NCBI GenBank assembly: GCA_964035575.1
Contig: OZ037833.1
Coordinates: 62,001-126,000, forward strand
From: Rhynchopus sp. YZ270_cl-10
Lineage: Eukaryota > Euglenozoa > Diplonemea > Diplonemida > Diplonemidae
DNA length: 64,000 nucleotides
Direction of reading: 5' to 3'
The notes below the pieces were generated by a model. That model saw only the letters and a program-made list of their open reading frames with translations, was not told the DNA's origin and did no database searches. Position numbers and translations under genes: made by a program. Shown here piece by piece: positions 1 through 10,532 of the stretch (position 1 is the stretch's first letter; each line of letters begins with the position of its first letter).

Positions 1-3000
1 AGTCCTGCGTCCAGCAGAGCCTGCCCGATGTTTGCAATCGCTGCCCCTGCGTCACTCAGGAAATTCCCAATCGCGCCTGCAATGTTGCTCAACGGCGCGT
101 GGTCGAACGCACCCCTCACAAAGTTCCATGCGTCTGTCACCCCACCCGTCACAGTGTCCCACACGGCCACAGCAGCCTTTCCGACCTCCTTCGCCGCACC
201 GACAACCGCTTCTGCAATTGCCGCCGGGTTCAGGTCCGACGACACACTGACCGAGAACTCTGAGTTCAGGAAGTTCGACGTGTCCAACGTTGCTGTCCCC
301 GAGATTGTGTTACCTACACCGAGCACAGTGATCCCCAGGGAGAAGGAGAGCGTTTCGCCCTGTACCTTCAGCTGAGCCGCAATGCTTACGGCAAAGAGCA
401 CGTCGATGTGCGCGTCGAAGATCGCGTACGGGTGCGGCGCTGCCGTGTCGTACTCAAACAGCACGCGCTTCACCTTCACAATCCCGTACAGGAAGCTCAT
501 GTCCGACAGGCTCATGTGGAACGCCGTGAAGTCCCACGGGAAGTACACGTCTGCAGTCGACGCAAGCGCACCGTCGAAGAGGTTGATCTCCGCGTGGAAC
601 GCCAGCTTCTGCGAGTCAAGCACCAGTGAAATCTCCCCGTACGACTTCAGCAGCGGGATGTCAAACGCACCCTGGATGTTGATCTCCGCACGTGGCGGGA
701 GGATGTTGAGGTCCACCAGGAACCGTGCTCCGCCCGCCGCCTGCTTGTTCCCGTCCAGGTGCGACCCGATGCGCAGGAAGTCGACACTCCCAAACCGGAT
801 GAACACAGGGTCCATCGTTGCGTTGATGTAGAACTGCGACGTGCTGATCGCCACCTCTGCCGCCATCTCCCACCCGATGAAGTTCAGGCGGCCTGCGAAC
901 GCAATCCCCTTTGGCACACTCAACGTCGATGTCCCGAGCACAATCTCCTGCGTCTTCAGTGGACTGAACGACAGGTACGCAAAGCAGTCCATGTTGATCT
1001 CCGTCTGTTCGGCATCTGCAGCAGGCGCAACGCAGTTTGTTGCAAAGTTCTTGTCGTACGGGTACAGCCCAGACTCCTTGAAGGCTGGCGGCAGCGCGTT
1101 CTGGATCCCCTCAATTGTCGATGTCACCTCCGACACGTCCACCCCAATCGCCTCGAACGCTGCCTCGGCCACACTCAACGCCGCGGCAGACCCTTCCCCA
1201 ACAAGCAGCACAAGCCACGGAACCTCCTGCGCCACAAGCTCCGCAATGCCGCCAATCGTCAGGTTCGTCACCATCACCACAAAGAAGTTGTCCTCAGGCA
1301 GCGACGCACTCACCCCGATGTAGGCACGCCCCTCAATGTACGGCTGCACCTTGTTCTGGCAATTGTCCGACGACCCGAGGCACACCGCACCACCCAGCAT
1401 GAACCCCGTCGGCAGCGGCGACTTGATGTCCCACTCCATCCCCAGGAACATGTCCCCAATGTGCGCAAACGGGATCTTGAAGGCCTCGTAGTACCACCCT
1501 GCCGCCGTCAGCTTCCCACGCACCGTCTGCGCCGCAGGCGTCACAATCATCGACAGGTCCCCATCGAAGTACAGGTCCTTGCGTGTCGCAGTCCCGCAGT
1601 CGTCGACACAGATGATCAGCGGCAGCGTCGTCCCAAGCTCCTGCCGCGGCACCCCCCCGTTGATCAGGTACACGAACCGCAGGTACGTCGAAGCACCGAA
1701 CGTACCGAGCGCGTTCGACACACGGAAGTTCTTCGTCTCGTCCGTGTCTGCATCCGTACCCACACGCAGCTCCAGCTGCAGCTCCCCCTCCCACGTCAGC
1801 CCCGCAGACGCCCCAAGACGGATGTCCTCTGCCATGTCCTTCAGCACAGTCACAAACCCGCTGTCCGTGTTCGGCAGCAGCACCGACCCAATCGCAGACA
1901 GCTTGATCCCCGTCGTCGTCACACTGAAGCTCAGCTCCGTGTTCTGGATCCCCATCTCCAGAACAGGCGTCATGATGTCCTTCAAGGCTCCGCTCACGCC
2001 TGCAATCTCCCCCGACGTCGCCAGGTACGCAATGCTCCCAATCGTCAGCGTGTCCACCGACACGCTCGCCTCCACACCGTTGCACGTCGCCGGAGGGCCC
2101 ACACGCCCCACACCGATGATCGAGTCGATCGATGTGTTCGTGGGTCCGCAGTTGCCTGCGCAGAAAGGCATGATGATCTCACCCTTCGTCACAATGTTTG
2201 CCGCCTGCGTCATGAATGCAATCAGGTCTGTTGTCACACTCTGCGCGGCAGCGTCCCTTGCATCCGCTTCCGCCAGCACCTCCGCCCCCCTCCCGGTCAC
2301 AGGTGCGGGCGGGGGTGATGGTGTGGGCGGCGACGGTGTTGGCGGGGCAGGTGTTGGTGGTGATGGTGTCGGTGGGGCGGGTGTGGGTGGCGAAGGTGTT
2401 GGAGGTGCCGGTGTTGGAGGTGACGGTGTGGGCGGTGCGTTTGTCGGGATCGGGTCCGGACACCCGCTGCGTGCGTACGCAAGACTGGCGCCGCTGTTCG
2501 TGTCCTCAAGGGTGATCCCCTCTGCAAACCCAAACCCGTCTGTCGACAACACGGCCGTCACAAGCTCCGACCCCACGCTCCGCATCATCGCCCCAAACTG
2601 GTCCTTGTTTGTCAGCGCATCCTTCAGGTTCGAGAGCATAGAACCCGACGCAGCCTTCTTATCACCCGACCCAGCACCTGGCTTCGGGTCAAACGTGATA
2701 CCGAACCCGCCAAACTCAACCCCGCCCCACCACTGCTCCGAGTGGATCCCGGGCTCCGCCAAGCACCCCCAGTGTGGGTGCGCCAGCGTCACGTGCAGGT
2801 CTTTGATGTGCAGGTTGTCCAGCAGGTACTTGTTCGAGATCGAGATCACAAACGCAAACCCGCTGAACTTCCCTGCGTCCTTGAACCAGTCAATAGAGAC
2901 GTCGACCTCGTCTGCCACCTTCGACCAGAACCCTTTCTTCGCCTCCGTCGGGGTGTTCAGCACGCGTGCCCGGCGTCCGTTCGTGTCTAACACACAGCGC

Positions 3001-4343
3001 GGAACACCCGATATCAGCGTGCACACGTCCTCGATGTCGCAGTCATTGTCGTCTGCACACACTATCCCGCACACACCTTCCGGCAGACACCTCTCTGTGG
3101 CCGGGCATTCGTCGTGCGTCATACACCCGGCGGCCGTTGGCGCAGGTGTGTTGTCTTCACAGAGCCCACCGTTGCACCACGCATCCAGCCCACAGTCCCC
3201 GTTGTCTACACAGGGCTGCCCCGCTGCAGGCACGCACTGCCGCGTGACACAGATCTCTCCCGCCTTGCAGTCTGTCGCCTGCTGCGCGACCGTGCACTCG
3301 GCTGCTTGGCAACGGTGGTACAGGCAGAACTCCGTCCCCGCCACGCACTGCGCGTCGCTTGTGCACTCACGCGGCACACAACGCGCGTTGTTCAGGCAGA
3401 TCTCGGATGCAGTGTTGCACTCGCTGTCCGACGCACACGCTGTTGTCGCAAGGCAGCGCTTGGTCCCGGCAATGTCACACTTCTGCAGCCCTGTGCAGTC
3501 CGTGTGCGCATCGCACACCACCACACAGCGCAGGCTGTCGCACGCCTCGCTCGGCCCGCAGTCTGCCGCGCTTGAGCACACACGCGTGCACTTGCTGTCC
3601 TCGCAGATCGTCGACTGACGTACCTTCGACTTGCAGTCGTCGTCGACCGTGCACGGCTTCTGCCCCTTCGAGATCGAAAACCCGAGGCCCACTCCAATCC
3701 CAAAAAAGTGATGGTCCAGGTTTCCAAAGTCAACCCCCATCGAGACTCCACCCCCGAACTGCAGCCCAGCCTTCCAGTTCGTTGTCAGTTGCAGATCCCA
3801 AGAGGGCAGCGCCGCGTTCAGCGACCCCACGATCAGCGGTGCCGAAAATGCGTTCAGCGCCCCTGCCGTTCTGTTGCTGCCTCCGCCCTGCTTCTTCTTC
3901 TCCAGGTAGGTCTCGCGTGCCTGAAGGTACGCCGCCTCGCGCCTCGCTGTCCCCGTTGTCTGGTCGCACACACCCGTCATCATGTCCAACGCAGGCTCAA
4001 ACTGGTCAGTCAGCAGCTCAATACCGTCAAACGCAGTGCCCCCTTCAAAGAACGACATCATTTCCTCGAGCCCGGTCTCCATCTGCGTCTTCAGGCTTCC
4101 CAGCACAGAGTCCTCACGGAAGGCCTCCTCAAACGCGTCAGTCACACCCAGCTTGTCCAAATGTTCCTCACCCAGGCTCATCACAGAGTTCACCACAGTA
4201 CCACGGAACTCGTCCAGGTGCTCCTCCAGGTTCGCCCCGAGAACATTCAGTGTCAGTGGCTCACCTGTCGTCTCCGTCTGTGCGCTCGCCCCTACTGCGA
4301 ACAGCAGCAGCGGCAGCGGCAGAAGCCCTAGATGGCCTACCAT
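1..4343 (-). CDS. Secreted Cys-rich EB/Dickkopf-like repeat protein with Pro-Thr linker (3' end beyond window)
   Basis: The reading frame is open from the ATG at 4343 to the left edge, about 1447 codons with no stop, so the C-terminus is missing. The start is chosen because a signal peptide follows at once (hydrophobic Leu/Pro run, likely cut after ASA near residue 21). Residues ~230-455 hold about eight Cys-rich units of the type C-x(3-4)-DC-x(3-5)-C-x(5-7)-C, resembling EB or Dickkopf-type disulfide modules. Residues ~635-680 are eight copies of PPTP[SA], an extended linker. Residues ~685-1447 are beta-rich with few motifs, followed by an amphipathic Ala-rich helix near the edge. I recognise no enzyme motif. 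An extracellular or cell-surface role is inferred from the signal peptide and cysteines; the precise family is unknown. GC-rich codon use matches the other genes in the window. Confidence 0.85.
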   Translation of the reverse strand, partial: MVGHLGLLPLPLLLFAVGASAQTETTGEPLTLNVLGANLEEHLDEFRGTVVNSVMSLGEEHLDKLGVTDAFEEAFREDSVLGSLKTQMETGLEEMMSFFEGGTAFDGIELLTDQFEPALDMMTGVCDQTTGTARREAAYLQARETYLEKKKQGGGSNRTAGALNAFSAPLIVGSLNAALPSWDLQLTTNWKAGLQFGGGVSMGVDFGNLDHHFFGIGVGLGFSISKGQKPCTVDDDCKSKVRQSTICEDSKCTRVCSSAADCGPSEACDSLRCVVVCDAHTDCTGLQKCDIAGTKRCLATTACASDSECNTASEICLNNARCVPRECTSDAQCVAGTEFCLYHRCQAAECTVAQQATDCKAGEICVTRQCVPAAGQPCVDNGDCGLDAWCNGGLCEDNTPAPTAAGCMTHDECPATERCLPEGVCGIVCADDNDCDIEDVCTLISGVPRCVLDTNGRRARVLNTPTEAKKGFWSKVADEVDVSIDWFKDAGKFSGFAFVISISNKYLLDNLHIKDLHVTLAHPHWGCLAEPGIHSEQWWGGVEFGGFGITFDPKPGAGSGDKKAASGSMLSNLKDALTNKDQFGAMMRSVGSELVTAVLSTDGFGFAEGITLEDTNSGASLAYARSGCPDPIPTNAPPTPSPPTPAPPTPSPPTPAPPTPSPPTPAPPTPSPPTPSPPPAPVTGRGAEVLAEADARDAAAQSVTTDLIAFMTQAANIVTKGEIIMPFCAGNCGPTNTSIDSIIGVGRVGPPATCNGVEASVSVDTLTIGSIAYLATSGEIAGVSGALKDIMTPVLEMGIQNTELSFSVTTTGIKLSAIGSVLLPNTDSGFVTVLKDMAEDIRLGASAGLTWEGELQLELRVGTDADTDETKNFRVSNALGTFGASTYLRFVYLINGGVPRQELGTTLPLIICVDDCGTATRKDLYFDGDLSMIVTPAAQTVRGKLTAAGWYYEAFKIPFAHIGDMFLGMEWDIKSPLPTGFMLGGAVCLGSSDNCQNKVQPYIEGRAYIGVSASLPEDNFFVVMVTNLTIGGIAELVAQEVPWLVLLVGEGSAAALSVAEAAFEAIGVDVSEVTSTIEGIQNALPPAFKESGLYPYDKNFATNCVAPAADAEQTEINMDCFAYLSFSPLKTQEIVLGTSTLSVPKGIAFAGRLNFIGWEMAAEVAISTSQFYINATMDPVFIRFGSVDFLRIGSHLDGNKQAAGGARFLVDLNILPPRAEINIQGAFDIPLLKSYGEISLVLDSQKLAFHAEINLFDGALASTADVYFPWDFTAFHMSLSDMSFLYGIVKVKRVLFEYDTAAPHPYAIFDAHIDVLFAVSIAAQLKVQGETLSFSLGITVLGVGNTISGTATLDTSNFLNSEFSVSVSSDLNPAAIAEAVVGAAKEVGKAAVAVWDTVTGGVTDAWNFVRGAFDHAPLSNIAGAIGNFLSDAGAAIANIGQALLDAG
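2307..2440 (-). repeat. 15-bp tandem repeat encoding PPTP[SA] pentapeptides
   Basis: Inside the secreted-protein gene a 15-bp unit is repeated about eight times in frame and encodes alternating PPTPS and PPTPA. Such Pro-Thr linkers are typical of surface proteins and are prone to length change. Confidence 0.9.
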
Positions 4344-4821
4344 TGTGTCTTGCAAGGCCTTCCTTGGCTTGCCTTGCTTTTTGGTTTTTTGTATGATTTG
4401 GCTTAATACTCTGCATAGTGGAGTGGTGGTGGTGGTGTGGGTAGCTAGGTGCAAAAGAGCGGACAGGGACAGGATGGTATGGGAAGTGCTTAGAACTCAC
4501 AGCAGCCCACGACGATAGATTGTCTTGCAGAGGACTGCGTTCTCTACCGAACAGCCTGAACGGGTGTGACAGTGAAACATATTAGGTGACGTAGGAGAAC
4601 GTCGCTTGCTGTTATTGTTATCCTCATCAGGATGGATGCGATGAATGAATGTACGTAGAACCAAAATAGAAAAGGGGTGCGTGGCAAGTGGTGAGTGGCA
4701 AGTGGCAAGTGGTGAGTGGTGGGTAAAGGGTACATTTCGGTGCAAGATCGAGAGTTGTGCAAGTCACATCTTGCAACAGAGAGAAATGGAGATGAAAAAA
4801 GCAAAAAACTATACGGGTGCA
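4344..4821. other. Spacer between secreted-protein gene and ZZ-finger gene
   Basis: No gene is seen. It should hold the 3' UTR of the right-hand gene and the 5' UTR of the left-hand gene. A small imperfect repeat built on AGTGGCAAGTGGTG lies near 4682-4722. Confidence 0.6.
4411..4440 (-). promoter_or_regulatory. Candidate spliced-leader acceptor of the secreted-protein gene
   Basis: On the minus strand a CA/CT-rich stretch with no purine pairs ends in TATGCAG at 4411, about 67 nt before the ATG at 4343. This fits a trans-splice acceptor, but it could also be a cis acceptor; no spliced leader is visible here. Confidence 0.35.
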
Positions 4822-7800
4822 TCAATCTGAAGAACAGAATTCGTGCACGAGTTGAGAGTGAAAGTCTCTCGTGGCGAGCGGTCTACGTAAATGCTGAAAT
4901 TCGTCACACATCCAGTGCGCGTAGCCCTGGTGCTGTGAGAACGCGACACTGCTGCGCGCAGCGGTTTTGCAAGCACCACAGTAATGTAGTTGACACTCGT
5001 TACATGTAAATACTGAGCAAACTGTGCCAAACCCGACTGGAGTGGACGAACATGAGTCACACTCGAACACATCCACCTCGACTGACTGCAGGCAATGTCC
5101 CTGACGGCACTGCGTCGATATCTGCGGAGAACAGTGAATGTGAGAAAACATACCACAACACGTCTGCATACCTCAAGGCGGTCGTCTGCTTGCCACATGA
5201 GTGCGTCCTTCAAGGGTGTGTCACATTCCTGTTTCAAAATAGTTTCGGGACAACAGAACTAAACATACGTTGCACTTGCCTGAAACCGAACACTTCAGAC
5301 ACAAGAACTTGAACGGACACCCTTCGCACGTTAGGCAGTTGCCTGTTTCAAGTGGAAATGCGCCGCAGCCTTCGCACGAGACGTGACCCCCCCATGGTTG
5401 TGACGGGCACGTGTCAGAAGACGATGCGAGGGGAGGGAGCAACAGTGTTATTATCTTCTGAGCCCTTTCGGCGACAGGCTGGAGTGTCTTAACGTGCTTC
5501 TGCTTTGTCTGCTTGGGAACACTGTGCTCGCACAGACCCAGCACGCCAAGCACGAAGCTGATGCTCTGCTGCGAGCCCACCACCTCCAGGAGCGTCGGGA
5601 GCACTGTGATCTGCACCGCACGCTGCCGCTGCAGGGCAGTCAGCACTGCGCTGTCGTTGCGGGTCAACGCATCTAGCGCCTTACGCAGGGTTCCAACCGA
5701 AAGCGACACCGGCGCTGCATCCACAGTGCTTGGCAGGAGACCGATCTTGAAGCACGCCTGTTCCCCCGGCACCCACACCGCCGCAAGAGGTGTGTCGCTG
5801 TCTGCAAGCTTCACACGCTTCAGCTTCGGCTCGCCTCCCTCTTGCCTCGCACCAACCTGCGCAGACATGCGGCGTGCAGCGACTGCTGCCGACACTGCGT
5901 CACCTGAAACCGTCACATGCCCCCCCACAACAGCGACCTCGCACCCCGTCTCCGTTGCCACAACGTATGCACCACGCTGCCTGCGGATTGCGTCTTTGCG
6001 TGCGAAGATCGCCCTGCAGAGATGTGCCCTGAAGACCTCAAGGTCGTAGCGTGCGAGGGCGATGATGTGGCGCCACTCCTCAAACACACCACGCACGTGG
6101 CCTCGCACACGCTCCACACACTTCGCCTCCAGCGAAGATGCAGCACCACCCTCGCCCTCGCTCCCTGCTATATCCGACAGGAACCTCTCTGCACTGCGCT
6201 CCCGCACAGCCACCTCCTCCATGCACCCAGCCACGTACTGCACCGCACGACCCAGACACCGGTGCGAATGGCGCGACGCAGTTCTGACCAACACCCGCGT
6301 CTGGTCAGTGAGCACCGAGAGCAGCTGCTCGTCTATGGTACACAACGTTTTGAGCTGCGTCGCAAGCTGCACTGCACCTGGGACACCTGGGAGTCGATCT
6401 GAGGGGACGACACGGCATGAGAATGGGTAGGACAGCTTCTGCAGTGCGAGGCCGCCACCGAAGTAGGCACTCACTGTGACAGGAAGGGGACGGCCGAAGG
6501 GGCGGCCACCCTGCAGGACCGAGGTCAGCCAGACACGCACGACATCGGCAAAGCCGCCACCCTCGTCCGCAGCGCACGTCGCGTTGACGATGCTCGCAGA
6601 GAACGTCCCCGCAGGCACAGTGCCTGTGCTCATGGGGTACACAAGGTAGTTAGGCACCACTGCGATGACGTTCTCGAAGGTGCGTTTTATTTCCTGCGGT
6701 CTGCGCATGTCGCCGCTGATGACAGCAGCCGCGTTGTCGAAGACGTGGCTCGTTTCGTCCGCAAACATGTCGTCGCTGTCGAAGGACGCAGCCTCCCTGC
6801 CGGACTTCTGCTTATCGCGCCTCGGGAAGCCTTCAAGAATGCGGACGGAGCAGTGAAGCGCACCACAGCTGAGCACCTCGCCAAAGGTACCGCAGGGGAC
6901 CTTCGCGTTCGTGCCTGCTGCAAAGGCTGCGTAGGAGGCGAACCCTTGGTCGTCGTGCGGGACCACCATGACGACCTGCCCGACCTGCGGGAAGGTGTCC
7001 TCCAGTGCAGCGGAGTTGCACCCGAGACACATGCCCAGAACCGCCTTCGCGACGTTGTCGTTCTGCATCTTCATCAAGTCGTGACGTAGCTTCTCGTGTG
7101 CAGGATACTGCCCCTGCCCTGCGTCTGTTGTGTGTGCATCCAGCTCCGCAACAACGCCGCTAATCAAAGGCGAGTGGAACGCATCCACACCCGCCCACAG
7201 CACCTCCACACGTCCGTGCATCGCAGACGCATCCAAGGCTACACTCCTAAACCCTTCATGCACGACACCCGCACCCTCACTTCCCCCCAGCGCCTCGTCC
7301 GCAGAGTGCAGACAGCCCGCACTGCTCAGAGCCTCCCCCCGAACAGGGTGCATCTCCGCAGGCACCTCCACTGTGATGCGCGAATACGTATCGTGGGCAC
7401 GTGCCCGGGCACGTGTCTCTTCATTTGCAGCCTTGAGCGTGGTGTACCTCTGCACAACCCCACGGAACATGCTGCGGAACTGTGCATTCGCATACGGTGT
7501 TCCGGTGACGAGGAGCCCCGTCGCCGTGAGACGCACCTCCTTCACACAGGACCTACTCAACACTGCGTGGGTAAACCAAAGCTTGCGGAACGCAATCGTG
7601 AACTCCTCCTCCTTCGCGCCCCCGTGGTCTGCGTCGAAGACAGGGACGTGGATCGCGTCTCTACGCAGCCTGCTGTGCGGCCTCTTTCTGCTGTCCTCAT
7701 TTTGGAAAGCGCCGAGCGAGAAAGAGAGTGCGTCGAAGGGCTGCGGGGTGAAGAGCTCGTTCATCAGTGCAGGTGCGAGGGGGAGGTGCTCCGTGCGTGC

Positions 7801-9775
7801 GGTGTGCGTCTGCTCGAGGAGTGTTGCCGCAAGGTCCAAGGGAGCGATGGTCGTGTCCTCTGCATATGGACCACCTTCCGCCACAAAGTGTTCGTCCCCT
7901 GGGAAGCCATGCAACGAAGCACCCACCGACCTCGCAAGGCACATGATCGACCACACAACCTCCTTGCACTCTGCTGCCTCAGTGGGCAGACATGCAGCAC
8001 CGTCACTACTCACTCCATTGGTACAAACGCCCTCGCTTCTGCGCCTGAAAAGACAAAAAAAAGGTAGTGCGGCAGATGTGAGCGTTGCATACGTTATACT
8101 CCTGCAGTTCGCATCCACAAGCACTGCCCCTTCCCACCACTCAAGCGCACTGCCGTCAAGGGAAAGCCTCAGTGCCACCGCACCCCCTGGGCTTGCATAG
8201 CTCTTCAGCACGACAACCTGCGTATTTTATGTTTTTTTCTGACAATTTTGAGATATGTTGCCATACCTTTCTGGGCCTGCATTTATGCAAGACTTGCTGC
8301 GTCATTGTCAGCAGGTTTGCCACCTCTGTGCGTGGTGCGAGAACGATGACATGGTTCTGCCTTGCAGGCTGCAGCACCTTCGCGAGGTTGACACACCGCT
8401 CCACTGACGGGATGTGCCCCTTGAAGTCGACTGTGCAGGCATGGCCTGAGAGGGACTTCACTTCGCCAATCTCGCCGTCTGGGAGCTCGGAGGCTTCTGG
8501 TGCAGCGCTGTCCTCCTTCCATGAGTCCACGAGTGCGGAACGTGCTGTGTCGTGACGATGACGCACACGAACCACATCTTCACGGCGGAGAATTGGTGTG
8601 CGGCGTGCCTCCGGGTCGCGCCAGGCAACGTTGCTGCCCTTCTTCGCGTCGGCCTCGCTTGCCACCAGCGCCACCTCGACACCGTTGTAGTAGCACACAT
8701 CGACCCCCATAGCGTCGCAGCGCTGCAGCACCCAGCACAGCGCAGGCGGGCCACATATGCTGCTTGCCTCTGCAGCTGCAAAGCGCGCGGTGCTGAGGCC
8801 CTGTGGAATCGCCTGGCGCACCTCCTCCTCAAAGAGCGGCCCCCTGCAGAGGTACAGGTCCGCTTCGTGCACGTCCCATGGTGTGGACACTGCGTAGCAT
8901 CCTGAAGTGGTGCACACCTCGGCAAGAAGGCGCGGCACTCTGCACAGCTCCTGCAGGACAGTGTCGGGGACGTTCAGGACAGAGCAGACGACGTCCGTGT
9001 TGGAGTTGCTGCTGTGCTGGAGAAGTGCCGCCACCTTAGTCGCTGCCAGCCCCACACACATCGCCACAGTGCACGTCGCATCGTACAGCACTGCTGTGTC
9101 TGGGAACGCAGCGAACACAGCACCCGCCAGCGCAGCCAGCTCAGACGCACCCCAGGTGGCGTGCACCGTCGTGAAGACAACCTTGCGGAGGCACGCCCGC
9201 ACAGCAGCCGCTGCCTTGGTGCGCTGCACACTGCTCCGCACCTCGAGACTGACGTGCAGCACTGCGTTGTCGGCAGCCACTGCAGGCTCTAACACGACAG
9301 AGGGCATCAGAAGGGCCTGCTCCTGATCAGCGCGCACCACACAAAAACAGCCCCCACACGACTCCGTCAGGCTCTCCCCAAGGCACATAGGCACGCCGTA
9401 CTCCGCAAGACTGATGTGCCCTTCGGAGGGGAAGGAGTCCTCCTGTGGAAGCAGCGCTGCGACAGTGCGCACTGCGATGCGTGTGGGGGACATCGCATGC
9501 TGGGGTACGGTGGTGCTGCTGGGGCTGGTCATGTGGCATGTCACGTTGTCGACGTCGACGTCAAGGCCCACCGCAGCACTCTGCCACTCCACCCACGACG
9601 CAAGCCCGGCAGTGCAGTCGGCAACCGACGCAGTACCTATATCCCTGCTCGTGCAGCTGACAAGTGCCGACACGGACGCAGCGCATTCAGAAGACGTCTC
9701 AGACACTTCCGCATCAGCCGAGGCAAAGTCCCAAGCAAAGCTGCTCCACACCTTTTTGTTCCATATGTCCCGCAT
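4822..9775 (-). CDS. Large orphan protein with C-terminal ZZ zinc finger and second Cys/His cluster (five exons)
   Basis: Exons on the minus strand are 9775-8267, 8217-8093, 8044-5269, 5228-5172 and 5121-4822 (TGA), giving about 1588 residues. All four introns start GTATG, end AG, and joining them keeps one frame. The start is the first ATG after a pyrimidine-rich AG acceptor 14 nt upstream. The first ~1450 residues have no motif I recognise; they look like mixed alpha/beta globular protein with a basic KLKRVKL patch near residue 1320. The C-terminus carries C-x2-C...C-x2-C...C-x2-C spacing introduced by HVSCEGCG, as in ZZ fingers, followed after two introns by a GHCLQ...CDSC...CNEC...CGAC cluster resembling a B-box/DC1-type zinc site. 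A role in protein binding or ubiquitin-linked regulation is a guess from the finger type only. Confidence 0.85.
5122..5171 (-). other. Intron 4 of ZZ-finger gene (50 nt)
   Basis: Donor GAG/GTATGC, acceptor TCCGCAG/ATA, phase 0. It links the 19-codon exon to the last exon, which encodes the second Cys/His cluster. Confidence 0.85.
5229..5268 (-). other. Intron 3 of ZZ-finger gene (40 nt)
   Basis: Donor AAC/GTATGT, acceptor AAACAG/GAA, phase 0. Without splicing the protein would stop a few codons later, losing the second zinc cluster. Confidence 0.85.
8045..8092 (-). other. Intron 2 of ZZ-finger gene (48 nt, in frame if retained)
   Basis: Donor AAC/GTATGC and acceptor TTTTCAG/GCG with a run of eight T. 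Length is a multiple of three and there is no stop, so retention would add 16 mostly hydrophobic residues. Called an intron from its signals and matching length. Confidence 0.75.
8218..8266 (-). other. Intron 1 of ZZ-finger gene (49 nt)
   Basis: Donor AAG/GTATGG, acceptor CGCAG/GTT, phase 0. The upstream frame runs into stops and the downstream frame begins without an ATG; removing 49 nt joins them exactly. Confidence 0.85.
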
Positions 9776-9789
9776 GTTTTTTTGCACGT

Positions 9790-9835
9790 CTGTGCCAGGT
9801 GTGGTACGGTTTTCAAAAATTGAAGAAAAAAAGGT
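9790..9835 (-). promoter_or_regulatory. Candidate spliced-leader acceptor of ZZ-finger gene
   Basis: A T-rich tract (CTTTTTTCTTC) is followed by CCTGGCACAG ending at 9790, 14 nt before the ATG at 9775. Very short 5' UTRs after such a site are usual in trans-spliced genes. Confidence 0.4.
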
Positions 9836-10498
9836 GAGAAATAAAAAGACCCGTTATTTTTAGTCATAACAAAGAAGTTGAAAGTGGCCCCACCGTTCAT
9901 CTGCGGATCAGGCACTGAAACATAATAATAAAAACCCCGTTCGTCTTTTGTTTAGTTGGTACACTACCCACGTCGTGCGCAAGAAACAAAAATTCTCAGA
10001 CGTTTGAATCATTTCCCACTACTACAAAGTATTTGTCATAAAAAATGGATTTTTTGAGTAAAATAGAACGCAACTACAGAAATGATGAAAAATGTTCCTC
10101 CTCTGGGTTGCCCGTGGAAACACGTCAAACCAGAGAGGAGAAGAGTTCAAACACGGGAAAAATTCTGTACAAAGAAAAAAAAGCACTCAAAGCACGCTTC
10201 GAAGGCCTTTGTGCGTGTAGTGTAGAAGGGAGCGAAATAAACACCCTTTCAGAACAATAATATTTATGCAAGATCAAATTCACTCGTCAAATAGAACGTT
10301 TGACTTGAAACACTATACCCCGCTCGTGACACGTGTACCTTGGTACAGGACCGGTATATGTGGACCACAACCATGCAGTCCGACATCCATTTCGTGGTTT
10401 ACATGTCTAGGCAAAAAAAGTGAAGTTGAGAGTGCAGAGAAAGAAAGAAAGAAACGTTTTAAGATGAACCTAAGTCATGCTTCATCACCTAAAAATTG

Positions 10499-10532
<34 letters not shown>

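Noticed and set aside
759-2318. 519-codon plus-strand frame rich in Arg and His
   Set aside because: Its composition (R/H/P-rich, no domain) is typical of the antisense of a GC-rich gene.
1579-3618. 679-codon open frame on the plus strand
   Set aside because: It is antisense to the secreted-protein gene, whose frame has a signal peptide and ordered Cys repeats. High third-position GC keeps the opposite strand open.
10045-10260. 71-codon plus-strand frame with an ATG
   Set aside because: AT-rich, lacks the bias of the real genes and shows no domain.
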